Position numbers and translations under genes: made by a program. Positions 23,636-33,141 of a stretch of DNA of 64,000 nt are shown piece after piece. Below the pieces are notes generated by a model. It did no database searches and had not been told where the DNA came from. It saw nothing but the letters and a program-made list of their open reading frames with translations. Location of the stretch: the NCBI RefSeq assembly GCF_042667405.1, contig NZ_JBHVAL010000001.1, forward strand, positions 372,001 to 436,000. Reading direction: 5' to 3'. The first letter of the stretch is position 1. The number at the start of each line of letters is the position of its first letter. The DNA comes from Arthrobacter sp042667405. GTDB taxonomy: Bacteria; Actinomycetota; Actinomycetes; Actinomycetales; Micrococcaceae.

Positions 23636-24797
23636 CCCCCTGCAGCTGGCGAAGAGCGAACAAGGGGAACAGCAGGACGGAGAGCATGCCTGCGCCCACG
23701 AGGGCGGAGGCTATGCCGCTGGAGATCAGGTCATGGTCACGGCCGATCCCGGTGACGGCCACAATCACCGGCAATCCGGTTGCCCCGAAAAGCACGATGG
23801 CTCGCTTTCCGCGGGCTGAGGAGCCTGCCGGAGCTGCAAGCAGTGACGGCAGCCCACGCACAACCAGGAGCAGGACCAGGAACAAGGGGACCATGGCCAG
23901 GGCCAGGGGACTGGATGTCAAAGCGCCGAGCTCGAAGTCTATCCCGGTGTCGATGAAGAAGACCGGAACGAGGAAGCCGAAAGCGATGGCGTCGATTTTC
24001 CTGTCGATGACGATCCTGTCGGCCTCAGGTGCCCGTGCGATCGCCACTTTCCACAAGACACCGGCCGCGAAGGCACCCAGCAGCATGTCCAGTCCCAGCA
24101 GCGTGCTCAGGACGACAAGGGAGCTAAGGATCAGCATGATGGATCGGACCGCGAATTGCCCGCTGGTATGCAGCGTCCGGGTCACCTGCGAATGAAACAG
24201 GATGTGCCGGGAGCGTGATGCCAGCAAAATCGCCACCACCGTCAACAAAACGAAGCCCAGAAGTACCCCCGAGGCTGCCCCTAGTTGCTTTCCGCTGAAA
24301 AACAGTGAGATGGCAATGAGCGGGCCGAACTCGCCCACCGCCCCCAAAGCGGCAACCCCAATGCCGATCGGGGTCTTCGCCTGGCCTGCGTCCCGCAGGA
24401 TGGGCAACAGTGTTCCCAGGGCAGTGGAAGAGAGCGCGACGCCAATGATCACGGCCGCTTCCACTGCGGAGACCAACGCGAATCCGGCCGCCACGCCGGC
24501 AGCCAGGGAGATGATCCAGCCAACAGAGGCCCGGATGATGGGCCGGCCGCGGATGGCCCCGAAATCAATCTCGTTGCCCGCCACGAAGAACAGCATGGCG
24601 AGCCCGAAATCCGCCAAGGTATCGGTGAACTGTGTCGACTGGACCCAGCCGAGGACGCTGGGACCGAGCAGCATCCCAAGTACGATCTCGAACACTACTA
24701 TGGGGATCTTTGCTACCCGCTCCACAAAGCGGGCAGCCAGGGGAGCCGCAACGGCCATGGCGGCGATGAGGACCAGCGATACAGACAAGCTTTGCAT
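23619..24797 (-). CDS. Cation:proton antiporter of the CPA2 family
   Basis: A 392-residue integral membrane protein with 11-13 hydrophobic helices. CPA2 signatures are KIPIVVFEIVLGMLLGPSVLGWV, the GLAMLFFVAGNEID segment, SSTALGTLLPILRD and the late GFLVPVFFIDTGIDF helix. It probably exchanges Na+ or K+ for protons. There is no C-terminal TrkA-N domain. ATG 24797 is chosen; a GTG three bases earlier is also possible, and TTGGAGG lies upstream. It ends within the last codons of the DUF2945 gene on the opposite strand. Confidence 0.88.
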   Translation of the reverse strand: MQSLSVSLVLIAAMAVAAPLAARFVERVAKIPIVVFEIVLGMLLGPSVLGWVQSTQFTDTLADFGLAMLFFVAGNEIDFGAIRGRPIIRASVGWIISLAAGVAAGFALVSAVEAAVIIGVALSSTALGTLLPILRDAGQAKTPIGIGVAALGAVGEFGPLIAISLFFSGKQLGAASGVLLGFVLLTVVAILLASRSRHILFHSQVTRTLHTSGQFAVRSIMLILSSLVVLSTLLGLDMLLGAFAAGVLWKVAIARAPEADRIVIDRKIDAIAFGFLVPVFFIDTGIDFELGALTSSPLALAMVPLFLVLLLVVRGLPSLLAAPAGSSARGKRAIVLFGATGLPVIVAVTGIGRDHDLISSGIASALVGAGMLSVLLFPLFALRQLQGATSSR

Positions 24798-24843
24798 CAC
24801 GGACGCCTCCAACAACCGGGCTGCTGCCGGGGAGGGCCGTCCG

Positions 24844-26082
24844 TCAGGGACGCCCGGGCCATTCCCTGCCCGCCCAGGGATCGTAGTCCGAAATCAGTGC
24901 CTCCTGTGACGGCCGCTCCTGCTCAGGGACATGCTGGAGGTTGACCCTCACCCGATACCAAAGGGAACTCGATCCCCGCATCCCATCGATCAGGATGTCT
25001 GCAGGATGCAGTTCCGAAAAGACGTCCGGGTATTGTTTCTTCCACTCCTCCAACGCAGCGAGTGCCTCGGGTTTGGTCTTGGTACGCGCCACCTCTACGA
25101 GCGGCATGATCGATGTCCGGCGCCCCGAGCCATCTCCCGAACGTGGTGCCTTTTCTGCAGGGCCGAGTTCGGCAGCCAAAGCGAGCAGCCCGTCAAGCGA
25201 GCCGGCGTCGTTGTCGATACCGGCATGCGGGTCACCGTTTGCAGCGAACCGCTCAGGCACCGTAAGCACCGTGAACTGCTCGGGCCGGGCGGAACGTACT
25301 TCCTCCCAGGAAAGGGGCATGGAGACCCGGGCATCGGGCCGCGACCGGACGGAGTAGGCGGACGCTACGGTCCTGTCCTTCGCGTTCTGGTTGAAGTCGA
25401 CAAAGACACTCTCACCCCGTTCTTCCTTCCACCATCGGGCTGTGGCAAGGCCGGGGGCACGGTTTTCCACTTCGCGGGCCAGGGTCTCCGCGGCCAAACG
25501 CACGTCGCGGTAGGACCAACTCGGAGCTATGCGCACCAGGATGTGGAGTCCCCGGGAGCCGCTGGTCTTGGGCCATCCAACAAGCCCGACGTCTCCCAGC
25601 ACTTCGCGCGCCACATAGGCGGTGTCCACGATCTGGGACCAGTCGACGCCGGGCAAGGGGTCAAGGTCCACCCGCAGTTCGTCGGGATGGTCGAGGTCTT
25701 CGGCCCTGACCGGGTGTGGGTTGAGGTCGAGACAGCCCAGATTCACAACCCACGCCAGGCCGGCGGCATCCCGGATGACCGTCTCCTCGGCAGAGGTACC
25801 GGATGAATAGTGAAGCGTTGCCGTGTCGATGAAGGGTGGATGATTCTCCGGCACCCGCTTCTGAAAGAAAGGTTCGGCGTCGATGCCCTTTGGGAAGCGC
25901 TTGAGCACCATCGGCCTGCCGCCCGCCCCACGGAGGGCGCCGTCGGCCACCGAGAGGTAGTAGTTGACCAGATCGAGCTTGCTCACGCCCGGTTCCGGAA
26001 AAACAATTTTGTCCGGGTTGGAGATGCGGACTTCGGCGCCGCCTATGTCGAGTACTTCCGCCGGTGTCTTGGAGGGGCTCAT
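24844..26082 (-). CDS. Stand-alone LigD-type polymerase domain protein (NHEJ primase-polymerase)
   Basis: A 412-residue archaeo-eukaryotic primase-like protein matching the polymerase domain of LigD, which fills and tails breaks in non-homologous end joining. Metal-binding Asp139/Asp141 are in RVDLDP and Asp229 in FVDFNQ; SGSRGLH (174-180) is the nucleotide motif. These match Asp137, 139 and 227 of M. tuberculosis LigD as I recall. The C-terminal ~110 residues extend past the canonical domain. No ligase or nuclease domain is fused and no Ku gene is nearby. A shorter paralogue lies at 61099-62124. Confidence 0.9.
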   Translation of the reverse strand: MSPSKTPAEVLDIGGAEVRISNPDKIVFPEPGVSKLDLVNYYLSVADGALRGAGGRPMVLKRFPKGIDAEPFFQKRVPENHPPFIDTATLHYSSGTSAEETVIRDAAGLAWVVNLGCLDLNPHPVRAEDLDHPDELRVDLDPLPGVDWSQIVDTAYVAREVLGDVGLVGWPKTSGSRGLHILVRIAPSWSYRDVRLAAETLAREVENRAPGLATARWWKEERGESVFVDFNQNAKDRTVASAYSVRSRPDARVSMPLSWEEVRSARPEQFTVLTVPERFAANGDPHAGIDNDAGSLDGLLALAAELGPAEKAPRSGDGSGRRTSIMPLVEVARTKTKPEALAALEEWKKQYPDVFSELHPADILIDGMRGSSSLWYRVRVNLQHVPEQERPSQEALISDYDPWAGREWPGRP

Positions 26083-26179
26083 GCGGTCACGCTAGCAATG
26101 AACATCGGATCCAACCAGAGGTTGGCCGACTATATTGGCCATGTCAGCCCACCACCACAATTGAGGGAGCCTGCACACA

Positions 26180-27928
26180 ATGGCCAAGGAACTTGCCACC
26201 CAACTCATCGAACAACTCCAGGCTGCCGGTGTGCAGCGGATTTATGGAATCGTGGGCGACAGCCTCAATCCCATCGTTGACGCCGTTCGTCAGACGGGAG
26301 GCTCGAAAAACGGGGGCATTGACTGGATTCACGTCCGTCATGAAGAGGCAGCCGCGTTCGCTGCAGCGGCTGATGCGCAACTGACCGGAAAGCTGGCAGT
26401 GTGTGCGGGATCGTGTGGCCCCGGAAATCTGCACCTGATCAATGGCCTGTATGACGCCAACCGAACCGGCGCTCCCGTACTTGCCATCGCTTCACATATT
26501 CCCAGCAGGCAGATCGGCAGCGGCTTCTTCCAGGAAACGCATCCGGACCGGCTTTTCAACGAGTGCTCCGTCTATTCGGAACTCATCAGCACCGCCGAGC
26601 AAGCACCCCGGGTCATGCACAGCGCCATCCAGAATGCCATTGGCCTTCGAGGTGTCGCGGTGGTTACCCTTCCCGGCGATATCGCCGGTCTGGAGGCTGC
26701 CGCCCCGACCCCTTTGCCGGCCACGTTCCGTCCCGCGAGCCTGGTGCCGGACGCCGCGAGCGTCCGCGAACTGGCCGAGGCCATTAACGACGCCGGAAAA
26801 GTCGCCATTTTCGCCGGTGCCGGTGTTGAGGGCGCCCATGACGAACTGATTTCGTTGGCCGGGCTGATCAACGCTCCCATCGGCCATTCGTTGCGGGGCA
26901 AGGACTTTGTCCAGTACGACAACCCCTTCGACATCGGCATGACGGGCCTGCTTGGGTACGGAGCCGCGGCTGAGGGTATCGAGGACGCGGACCTGCTGAT
27001 CCTCCTTGGCACCGACTTTCCCTACGATCAGTTCCTTCCCGATACCCGCACCGCGCAAGTGGACCGGGCCTCGGAGCGGTTGGGGCGACGCACCGACGTC
27101 GACATTGCGGTCCATGGCGACGTGCTGCCGACGCTGGCGGCCCTGCTGCCCCTGGTGAAACCCAAGAAGAGCCGCCGTTTCCTCGACCAGATGCTGAAGA
27201 AGCACGACCGCCTCATGAACAAAGCTGTGGGCGCCTACACCCGCAAGGTGGAGAAGAAGCAGCCGATCCACCCGGAATATGCTGCCTCGTTGCTGGACCA
27301 GCTTGCAGCCGACGACGCGATCTTCACCGCGGACACCGGCATGTGCAACGTCTGGACGGCGCGCTACATCAATCCCCTTGGAACCCGGCGTCTCATTGGA
27401 TCCTTCCTGCATGGGTCCATGGCCAACGCGCTCCCGCACGCCATCGGTGCCCAGGTGGCCTATCCCGGGCGCCAAGTGGTGTCCGTCTCCGGCGACGGTG
27501 GCCTCTCCATGTTGCTGGGAGAACTCATCACGGTGGCCGCGCACAAGCTGCCGGTCAAGGTGGTGGTGTTCAACAACTCCACCTTGGGCATGGTCAAGCT
27601 CGAAATGCTGGTGGACGGACTTCCGGACTTTGGCGTTGACGTGCCTGATGCGAACTATGCGGAGGTCGCGAAGGCGTTGGGCTTCCATGCCGTACGCGTC
27701 ACCGATCCTGCTGACATCGAGGGAGCCTACCGGGCAGCCTTCGCCCACCCCGGCCCTGCATTGGTCGAACTCATCACGGACCCCAATGCATTGTCCATCC
27801 CGCCGAAGATTTCGGGCTCGCAGGTCATCGGCTTTGCCACTGCCATGTCCAAGGTTGTCCTGAACCGGGGTGCCGGAGAAGCTGTCAGCATGGCGCGGAG
27901 CAATCTCCGGAACATTCCCCGGCGGTAG
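26180..27928 (+). CDS. poxB: Pyruvate dehydrogenase (quinone), pyruvate oxidase family
   Basis: A 582-residue thiamine-diphosphate/FAD enzyme that oxidises pyruvate to acetate and CO2, passing electrons to membrane quinone (EC 1.2.5.1). The TPP-activating Glu is in HVRHEEAAAF (about 55), the ThDP motif is VSVSGDGGLSMLL running to FNNSTLGM, and the FAD region lies between. The start YGIVGDSLNPIVDA is PoxB-like. Length fits. It is divergent from the LigD-type gene across 97 bp and ends one base before the convergent UvrA-like stop. Confidence 0.9.
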   Translation: MAKELATQLIEQLQAAGVQRIYGIVGDSLNPIVDAVRQTGGSKNGGIDWIHVRHEEAAAFAAAADAQLTGKLAVCAGSCGPGNLHLINGLYDANRTGAPVLAIASHIPSRQIGSGFFQETHPDRLFNECSVYSELISTAEQAPRVMHSAIQNAIGLRGVAVVTLPGDIAGLEAAAPTPLPATFRPASLVPDAASVRELAEAINDAGKVAIFAGAGVEGAHDELISLAGLINAPIGHSLRGKDFVQYDNPFDIGMTGLLGYGAAAEGIEDADLLILLGTDFPYDQFLPDTRTAQVDRASERLGRRTDVDIAVHGDVLPTLAALLPLVKPKKSRRFLDQMLKKHDRLMNKAVGAYTRKVEKKQPIHPEYAASLLDQLAADDAIFTADTGMCNVWTARYINPLGTRRLIGSFLHGSMANALPHAIGAQVAYPGRQVVSVSGDGGLSMLLGELITVAAHKLPVKVVVFNNSTLGMVKLEMLVDGLPDFGVDVPDANYAEVAKALGFHAVRVTDPADIEGAYRAAFAHPGPALVELITDPNALSIPPKISGSQVIGFATAMSKVVLNRGAGEAVSMARSNLRNIPRR

Positions 27929-27929
27929 G

Positions 27930-30437
27930 CTACCGTCCCAGGGCGGCTGCCAGGTAGGGGGCCGTCCGGCTGTCGTTGGAATGCGCGACGACGGCCGGCG
28001 GGCCAGCTGCCATGACCGTACCACCGGCGTCGCCGCCTCCGGGGCCGAGGTCCATCACCCAGTCCGCGCCCGCGACCACATCCATGTCGTGTTCGACCAC
28101 GACAACCGTGTTCCCCGCCTCCACCAGCCTGTGGAGCTGTGCCATCAGAAGCTGCACGTCAGCGGGGTGCAATCCCGTGGTGGGTTCGTCCAAGAGGTAT
28201 AGGGTGTGCCCGCGTTGGATGCGTTGCAGTTCTGTTGCCAGTTTGATGCGCTGGGCTTCGCCGCCGGAGAGTTCGGTTGCCGGTTGGCCAAGCCTCAAGT
28301 AGCCAAGTCCAACCTCTTGCAGGGTCTGGAGGCTGCGGGAGACCGACGGCATATCCTCAAGGAACGCCGACGCGGCCTTGACGGTCATCCCCAGGACATC
28401 AGCAATGTTTTTTCCCCGGTACGTCACCTCAAGGGTTTCAGGGTTGAAACGCGTGCCGTGGCACTCCGGACACGGACCGTAACTGCCCGGCAGGAACAGC
28501 AGTTCCACAGCCACGAATCCTTCACCCTGGCAGGTCTCACAACGACCTCCGGGAACGTTGAAGGAAAACCGCCCTGCTCCAAATCCGCGGGCCCGGGCAC
28601 CGTCAGTGGCGGCAAATTCCTTCCTGACTCCGTCGAAGAGCCCGGTGTAGGTGGCCAGATTCGAACGCGGAGTGCGGCCGATGGGCTTTTGGTCCACCTG
28701 CACGAGTCGGTCGAGACCCCCGAGCCCGGATACCAACGATCGGGCGTCGGTGGAGGGCTCCGGGTGCAGCCCGGCTTCCACCACAGCAGCCAGGACACGA
28801 CTGACCAAGGTTGATTTGCCCGAGCCCGACACGCCCGTCACCGCCGTCAGCACTCCCAGCGGGAAGTCGACGTCAAGGTCGCGCAAATTGTGCTGGTTCA
28901 CGTGGCGAAGGTTCAACCAGCCCTTGGGTTCCCGTGGGCCGTCGAGCGTTCCGGCGTCCTTGCTGTGCTCCGCGAACAGGAAGGGCCCGGTGATGGAATC
29001 CTCCACCGACGCCAATCCTCCCACGGGGCCGCTGTAAAGCACCTGGCCGCCGCCCTCTCCGGCGTGTGGACCGACGTCCACCAACCAGTCCGCTGCCCGG
29101 ACGAACTCCATGTTGTGCTCCACCACGAAAACGGAATTGCCGGACCTCTTCAGGGTCTCCAGTACGGCCAGGAGGGGTTCAGCGTCAGCCGGGTGAAGGC
29201 CCGCGGAAGGCTCATCCAGCACATAGATGACGCCAAAGAGGCCGGACCGCAGCTGGGTGGCGATGCGGAGCCGCTGCATTTCGCCGGGGGAGAGGGTTGG
29301 CGTGGGCCGGCCCAAAGCGAGGTAGCCCAGTCCGAGGTCCAGCAGTACCGTGATGCGGCTCAATAGATCCCGCGCGATGGCGATGGCGACTTCATTGCTT
29401 TCACCGGAAGTCTGCTTACGCGAGGCAGTGCTGGCCGCCTTCAGCCCGGCTGTGGGACGGAGAACATCGGCGAGGTCCGTCATAGGCAGAGCGTTGAGTT
29501 CGGCGATCGTTTTCCCAGCGAAGGTAACGGCGAGCGCCTCAGGTCGGAGTCCACTGCCCCCGCACGCTGGGCATCGCCCGGTTTCCATGAATCGCAGCAC
29601 ACGCTCCCGCATGGTGCTGCTCTTTGAGTCTGCCAGGGTGTGCAGGACGTACCTTTTCGCGCTCCAAAACCGGCCTTTGTACGGCTTGGCCACCCGGTCC
29701 CGTTGTGGAGTCACTTCCACGACCGGTTGCTCATCGGTGAACAGGATCCAGTCACGATCCTTTTTGGATAGCTTCTTCCACGGCGTGTCCACGTCGTATC
29801 CCAGGTGCGTGAGGATGTCGCGGAGGTTTTTGCCTTGCCAGGCGCCGGGCCACGCTGCAACGGCCCCCTCGCGGATGGTTAGGGACGGGTCGGGAACCAC
29901 TGACCCCTCCGTCACTGTATGAGCCACGCCCAGGCCGTGGCATTCGGGGCACGCACCGGCAGCGGTGTTCGGGGAGAACGCATCGGAATCCAGTTGGCTC
30001 GCCCCTTCCGGATATTTGCCCGCCCGGGAAAAGAGCATCCGCAGGGAGTTGGAGAGCGTCGTAAGCGTGCCGACGCTGGAGCGGGCCGTGGCCGTTCCGC
30101 GCCGTTGTTGAAGCGCGACGGCGGGCGGCAGGCCGGTGATGGACTCCACTTTTGGGTTGTGGCCTTGTTGGATGAGGCGTCTGGCGTACGGTGCAACGGA
30201 CTCGAAGTAGCGCCGCTGCGCTTCGGCAAAGATGGTGCCGAAGGCCAAAGAGGACTTCCCGGATCCGGAGACCCCGGTGAAAGCCACGATGGAGTCCCGT
30301 GGAACGTCCACGCTGACGTTACGGAGGTTGTTTTCCCTGGCCCCACGCACTTTGACCATGCCGTCGGCGAGGTCGTCTGAGGTCCAGCCCGCATTGTCGG
30401 GCGTGGGTTGACTGGCGATTGTCAGGTCACTGTCCAT
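27930..30437 (-). CDS. UvrA-like ATPase lacking the UvrB-binding domain (UvrA2 class)
   Basis: An 835-residue duplicated ABC ATPase of the UvrA family with Walker A GVSGSGKSS (about 55-63) and a second GVSGSGKST, signature motifs LSPGEMQR and LSGGEAQR, and zinc CxxC pairs (CPEC, CPAC, CETC, CPEC). Full-length UvrA is about 950 residues. Here the sequence runs from LRMLFSRAGKYPEG to GACPECHGLG within about 30 residues, so the ~120-residue UvrB-binding region is missing. Such proteins (UvrA2, DrrC-like) are linked to DNA-drug tolerance rather than canonical excision repair. Housekeeping uvrA is expected elsewhere. Confidence 0.88.
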   Translation of the reverse strand: MDSDLTIASQPTPDNAGWTSDDLADGMVKVRGARENNLRNVSVDVPRDSIVAFTGVSGSGKSSLAFGTIFAEAQRRYFESVAPYARRLIQQGHNPKVESITGLPPAVALQQRRGTATARSSVGTLTTLSNSLRMLFSRAGKYPEGASQLDSDAFSPNTAAGACPECHGLGVAHTVTEGSVVPDPSLTIREGAVAAWPGAWQGKNLRDILTHLGYDVDTPWKKLSKKDRDWILFTDEQPVVEVTPQRDRVAKPYKGRFWSAKRYVLHTLADSKSSTMRERVLRFMETGRCPACGGSGLRPEALAVTFAGKTIAELNALPMTDLADVLRPTAGLKAASTASRKQTSGESNEVAIAIARDLLSRITVLLDLGLGYLALGRPTPTLSPGEMQRLRIATQLRSGLFGVIYVLDEPSAGLHPADAEPLLAVLETLKRSGNSVFVVEHNMEFVRAADWLVDVGPHAGEGGGQVLYSGPVGGLASVEDSITGPFLFAEHSKDAGTLDGPREPKGWLNLRHVNQHNLRDLDVDFPLGVLTAVTGVSGSGKSTLVSRVLAAVVEAGLHPEPSTDARSLVSGLGGLDRLVQVDQKPIGRTPRSNLATYTGLFDGVRKEFAATDGARARGFGAGRFSFNVPGGRCETCQGEGFVAVELLFLPGSYGPCPECHGTRFNPETLEVTYRGKNIADVLGMTVKAASAFLEDMPSVSRSLQTLQEVGLGYLRLGQPATELSGGEAQRIKLATELQRIQRGHTLYLLDEPTTGLHPADVQLLMAQLHRLVEAGNTVVVVEHDMDVVAGADWVMDLGPGGGDAGGTVMAAGPPAVVAHSNDSRTAPYLAAALGR

Positions 30438-30577
30438 TTACACGACTCTATCGGGCCTGGCCGTCGGGTCGTACCGGCAGGCCTCGCCGGGATTGCCCCC
30501 TTGGTCGCCTAACCTACTAAGGAGGCCGGACCCTTTACTGGCTTGTTTGTGGTGTCTGTCGGTTCGGGGGAAGACTT

Positions 30578-32113
30578 GTGATCAGAAGAATGGTTTCAGC
30601 CGGGGTTCTCGCGATGACGCTGGCGCTGGCCTCCGTCTCGATACCGACTGCCGCGGAAGCGGGTGCGCAGGTCTACAACCCATGCCAGCGGCTCAGTGCA
30701 GGGCAGGTGAAGTACCCGTCCTACGGTGCCAACAGGGTCACCTTTGCGACGGCAATGGACCGCTCGCAGTCGGCTGTGATCGTCACGGGTTGTGTCAGGT
30801 CCGGCAGCGGTTATGCGCAGGAGTGGCAGACCACTGGATTTGCCGGGTCCAAGGGGTTTTCGGCGCAGAACATGGCGTGGGAAGATACCTGGAAGTCGCC
30901 GACAGGCAGTTTCAGTTTCACTGAAGCCTTGGGACGGTCCAACCCGGGAACCGCACTGAGGTACTACACCTTGAACCCGTATTCCCGCTGGGGAGGCGAA
31001 CACGGCCCCAATTACAACCAGTACTTTGAGGGGATTGGTGGCGAATCGGACGAGAACCTCTGGACCTACATGAACCAAGGCTTCTACGAGCAAGCGGCCG
31101 TCATTAATTGGAATCGCTACCCGGACATGCCCACCGTGCAAGGTGCCTCGTTCGCCATCTTTTTCCACGCCGGGAACGTACCCAGTGCTGGCTGCATCTC
31201 CACCAACCTCGGCACGGTGGTCCAGCTCCTCAAGACCAACCGGCCCGGCGACCGCATCATCATGGGCGCAGTGGATGACATCTTCACTCCGTTCAGCAGC
31301 TCACCGTTTGGAGCGATCACCAACAAGTATGCTGCGATCGGTGGGCCGGCCTACGCCGGTGACCCTGTCAGCAACGAGATGTATGGCCTCAAGAACGGCG
31401 GCGCGGGCCAGGCATTCCAGTTTGGCTCCATTTACCATTCTCCTATGTCCGGGACGTTCTTCAGCACGGGTATCATCCGGGGGAAGTGGGGCTCAACAGG
31501 ATACGAGAACGGGATCCTTGGCTACCCGACGTCCGATGAAATGCCAATGTCCCGCGGGGCCCGTGGGCAGGCTTACCAGAACGGCTCCGTATATTGGGGC
31601 GGAAGTACGGGTGCCCACCTAAGCATGGGCACCATCCGCGCCGCCTGGGGGCGAATGGGATACGAGAAGGGGTTCCTGGGTTACCCGACAACTGACGAGA
31701 TCCGGGGTATGGCCAAAGGTGGCATCGGCCAAGCCTACGAAGGCGGCTCAATCTACTTCACGCCGACAACCGGTGCCCATGTCAGCACAGGGTTGATCCG
31801 CGTCAAATGGGCTTCGCTCGGATACGAAACGGGCGTTCTGGGGTATCCGGTCTCTGACGAAATCCGAGGAATGGTGGGCGCTGGCGTGGGTCAAGCGTAT
31901 GAAAATGGTTCCATCTACTCCTCTCCCGCCAGCGGCACGCACATCAGTATGGGAGCTATTCGCTCCCTGTGGGGCCAACAAGGATTCGAGAAGGGCGCCC
32001 TCGGCTATCCCACGACGGACGAGTACCCGGCAAACGGCGCTGTTGTTCAAGACTTCCAAGGCGGAAGCATCGCGTGGTTCGGCGCCAGTGGCAAAGTGAC
32101 GCTGAAAGGCTGA
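30578..32113 (+). CDS. Secreted L,D-transpeptidase-like protein with LGFP repeats
   Basis: A 511-residue exported protein. A signal peptide covers about residues 1-28 (AAEAGA end). The first half ends with FHAGNVPSAGCIST: His197 and Cys206 fit the HxnSxGC motif of YkuD-type L,D-transpeptidases, though the rest is divergent. Residues ~247-511 hold about five LGFP-type repeats of roughly 53 residues, each with LGYPTTDE/LGYPVSDE and GQAYENGSIY. LGFP repeats bind cell-wall polymers in Corynebacteriales relatives. It probably modifies or anchors in the wall. GTG 30578 is used; ATG 30590 is an alternative. Divergent from the UvrA-like gene. Confidence 0.82.
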   Translation: MIRRMVSAGVLAMTLALASVSIPTAAEAGAQVYNPCQRLSAGQVKYPSYGANRVTFATAMDRSQSAVIVTGCVRSGSGYAQEWQTTGFAGSKGFSAQNMAWEDTWKSPTGSFSFTEALGRSNPGTALRYYTLNPYSRWGGEHGPNYNQYFEGIGGESDENLWTYMNQGFYEQAAVINWNRYPDMPTVQGASFAIFFHAGNVPSAGCISTNLGTVVQLLKTNRPGDRIIMGAVDDIFTPFSSSPFGAITNKYAAIGGPAYAGDPVSNEMYGLKNGGAGQAFQFGSIYHSPMSGTFFSTGIIRGKWGSTGYENGILGYPTSDEMPMSRGARGQAYQNGSVYWGGSTGAHLSMGTIRAAWGRMGYEKGFLGYPTTDEIRGMAKGGIGQAYEGGSIYFTPTTGAHVSTGLIRVKWASLGYETGVLGYPVSDEIRGMVGAGVGQAYENGSIYSSPASGTHISMGAIRSLWGQQGFEKGALGYPTTDEYPANGAVVQDFQGGSIAWFGASGKVTLKG

Positions 32114-32162
32114 CCACCGAACCAGGGCCAGCGGCAGTGTCCCGCTCCTGGAGCGAGGGCGT

Positions 32163-32582
32163 TCACTCAGCGGCGGGCCGACGTCGTTGTTGTTTAGTGA
32201 GCGAGCGCCGTTCTTTGGCGGCGCGGTGACGGCGCGCGGAACCGCGGGTTGGCCTGGACGCCCGGCGAACGGTTTCCGGCACCAGCGCTTCGGTGATGAG
32301 ACCAGCGAGCTTGGCCAGGGCAAGCTCCCGGTTCCGTAGCTGTGAGCGCTCCTCCGAGGCCGTCACGGTCAGGGCGCCAGCGACCAGGCGCCTTCCGAGT
32401 CGTTGCAGCAACAACTGCCGTTGCTCATCGGTCAAAGCTCCCGAATTCACGACGTTCCACGTCACCTCGGCCCGGCTGTCGGTGGTGTTGACGTGCTGTC
32501 CGCCTGGCCCTGAGGAGCGCGAGAACCTCCAGCTGAGTTCCGACGCCGGTATCTTCAGCGAAGGGGGGATGTCCAAGTCCAT
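32163..32582 (-). CDS. arfB: ArfB, peptidyl-tRNA hydrolase for ribosome rescue
   Basis: A 139-residue release-factor-like protein (ArfB/ICT1/YaeJ) that hydrolyses peptidyl-tRNA on stalled ribosomes. The catalytic GPGGQHVN is at about residues 24-31, followed by the domain ending with SQLRNRELALAKL and a basic C-terminal tail (RHRAAKERRSLTKQQRRR) that enters the mRNA channel. ATG 32582 gives MDLDIPPSL; an earlier in-frame ATG would add 19 residues without family support. Confidence 0.92.
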   Translation of the reverse strand: MDLDIPPSLKIPASELSWRFSRSSGPGGQHVNTTDSRAEVTWNVVNSGALTDEQRQLLLQRLGRRLVAGALTVTASEERSQLRNRELALAKLAGLITEALVPETVRRASRPTRGSARRHRAAKERRSLTKQQRRRPAAE

Positions 32583-32668
32583 GGGACAAGCCTTGCACGT
32601 CCCATGGTCAGTGGCCCCGAGCAGACGTCGGCTGTCCAATGCCGGCCTGGCGCATTTAGGATCAAGTC

Positions 32669-33064
32669 ATGGCCGGATTCGCGGATTTTCTGGGCCCCAT
32701 ACTGGAAATGATGACCTGGGTGGGGTTCGTTCCGGGCGTGCCCCTCTTGGTATGGGCGTGGGTCATCGCCCGCCGGAGGTGCCAATGGGTAACCGCCGAC
32801 GGCGAGCAGTTCGCGGCGGGCGGCTTCCTGGGACTTCGTTGGGTGGACCTGGAGCTCGAGGAGCGAAAGGTCTTGCTCGACATCGCGGCAACGGAGGACG
32901 GCGCCGGAACCGGCAGTGTTGTGGTGCACTACGATGCCTGCCATCCGTCACGGTGCTCCCTTGAGCCTCCGCGCTACGATCACACCGTGCTGATTCTTGG
33001 GTGGATCCTCACTGGCGTCGGCATCGTCAGCACTATAGGAGGGCTGGTTCTCGTCGCTCTGTAG
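32669..33064 (+). CDS. Small membrane protein of unknown function
   Basis: A 131-residue protein with a hydrophobic segment at about 12-34 (TWVGFVPGVPLLVWAWVI), a soluble middle part with Cys38, Cys90 and Cys96, and a second hydrophobic segment at 108-131 (VLILGWILTGVGIVSTIGG). This suggests a two-helix protein with a ~70-residue loop. I do not recognise the family. The codon use is consistent with neighbours. It starts 87 bp from divergent arfB and lies 77 bp upstream of the RibD-like gene. Confidence 0.6.
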   Translation: MAGFADFLGPILEMMTWVGFVPGVPLLVWAWVIARRRCQWVTADGEQFAAGGFLGLRWVDLELEERKVLLDIAATEDGAGTGSVVVHYDACHPSRCSLEPPRYDHTVLILGWILTGVGIVSTIGGLVLVAL

Positions 33065-33141
33065 CCCCTTGTATGCCTGTTCACGCCAGGGCTACCATGT
33101 GCGCGCGGGGCTGATGCGCCGCCCGAGGCGGGAGGACTTCG

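Noticed and set aside
32122..32151. A broken hairpin between the LGFP protein and arfB
   Set aside because: Two 5-bp stems with an unpaired gap and no T tract; too weak to call a terminator.
33061..33095. GTAGCCC...GGGCTAC 7-bp inverted repeat after the small membrane protein
   Set aside because: Long loop and no T run; it overlaps the stop codon and could be chance.
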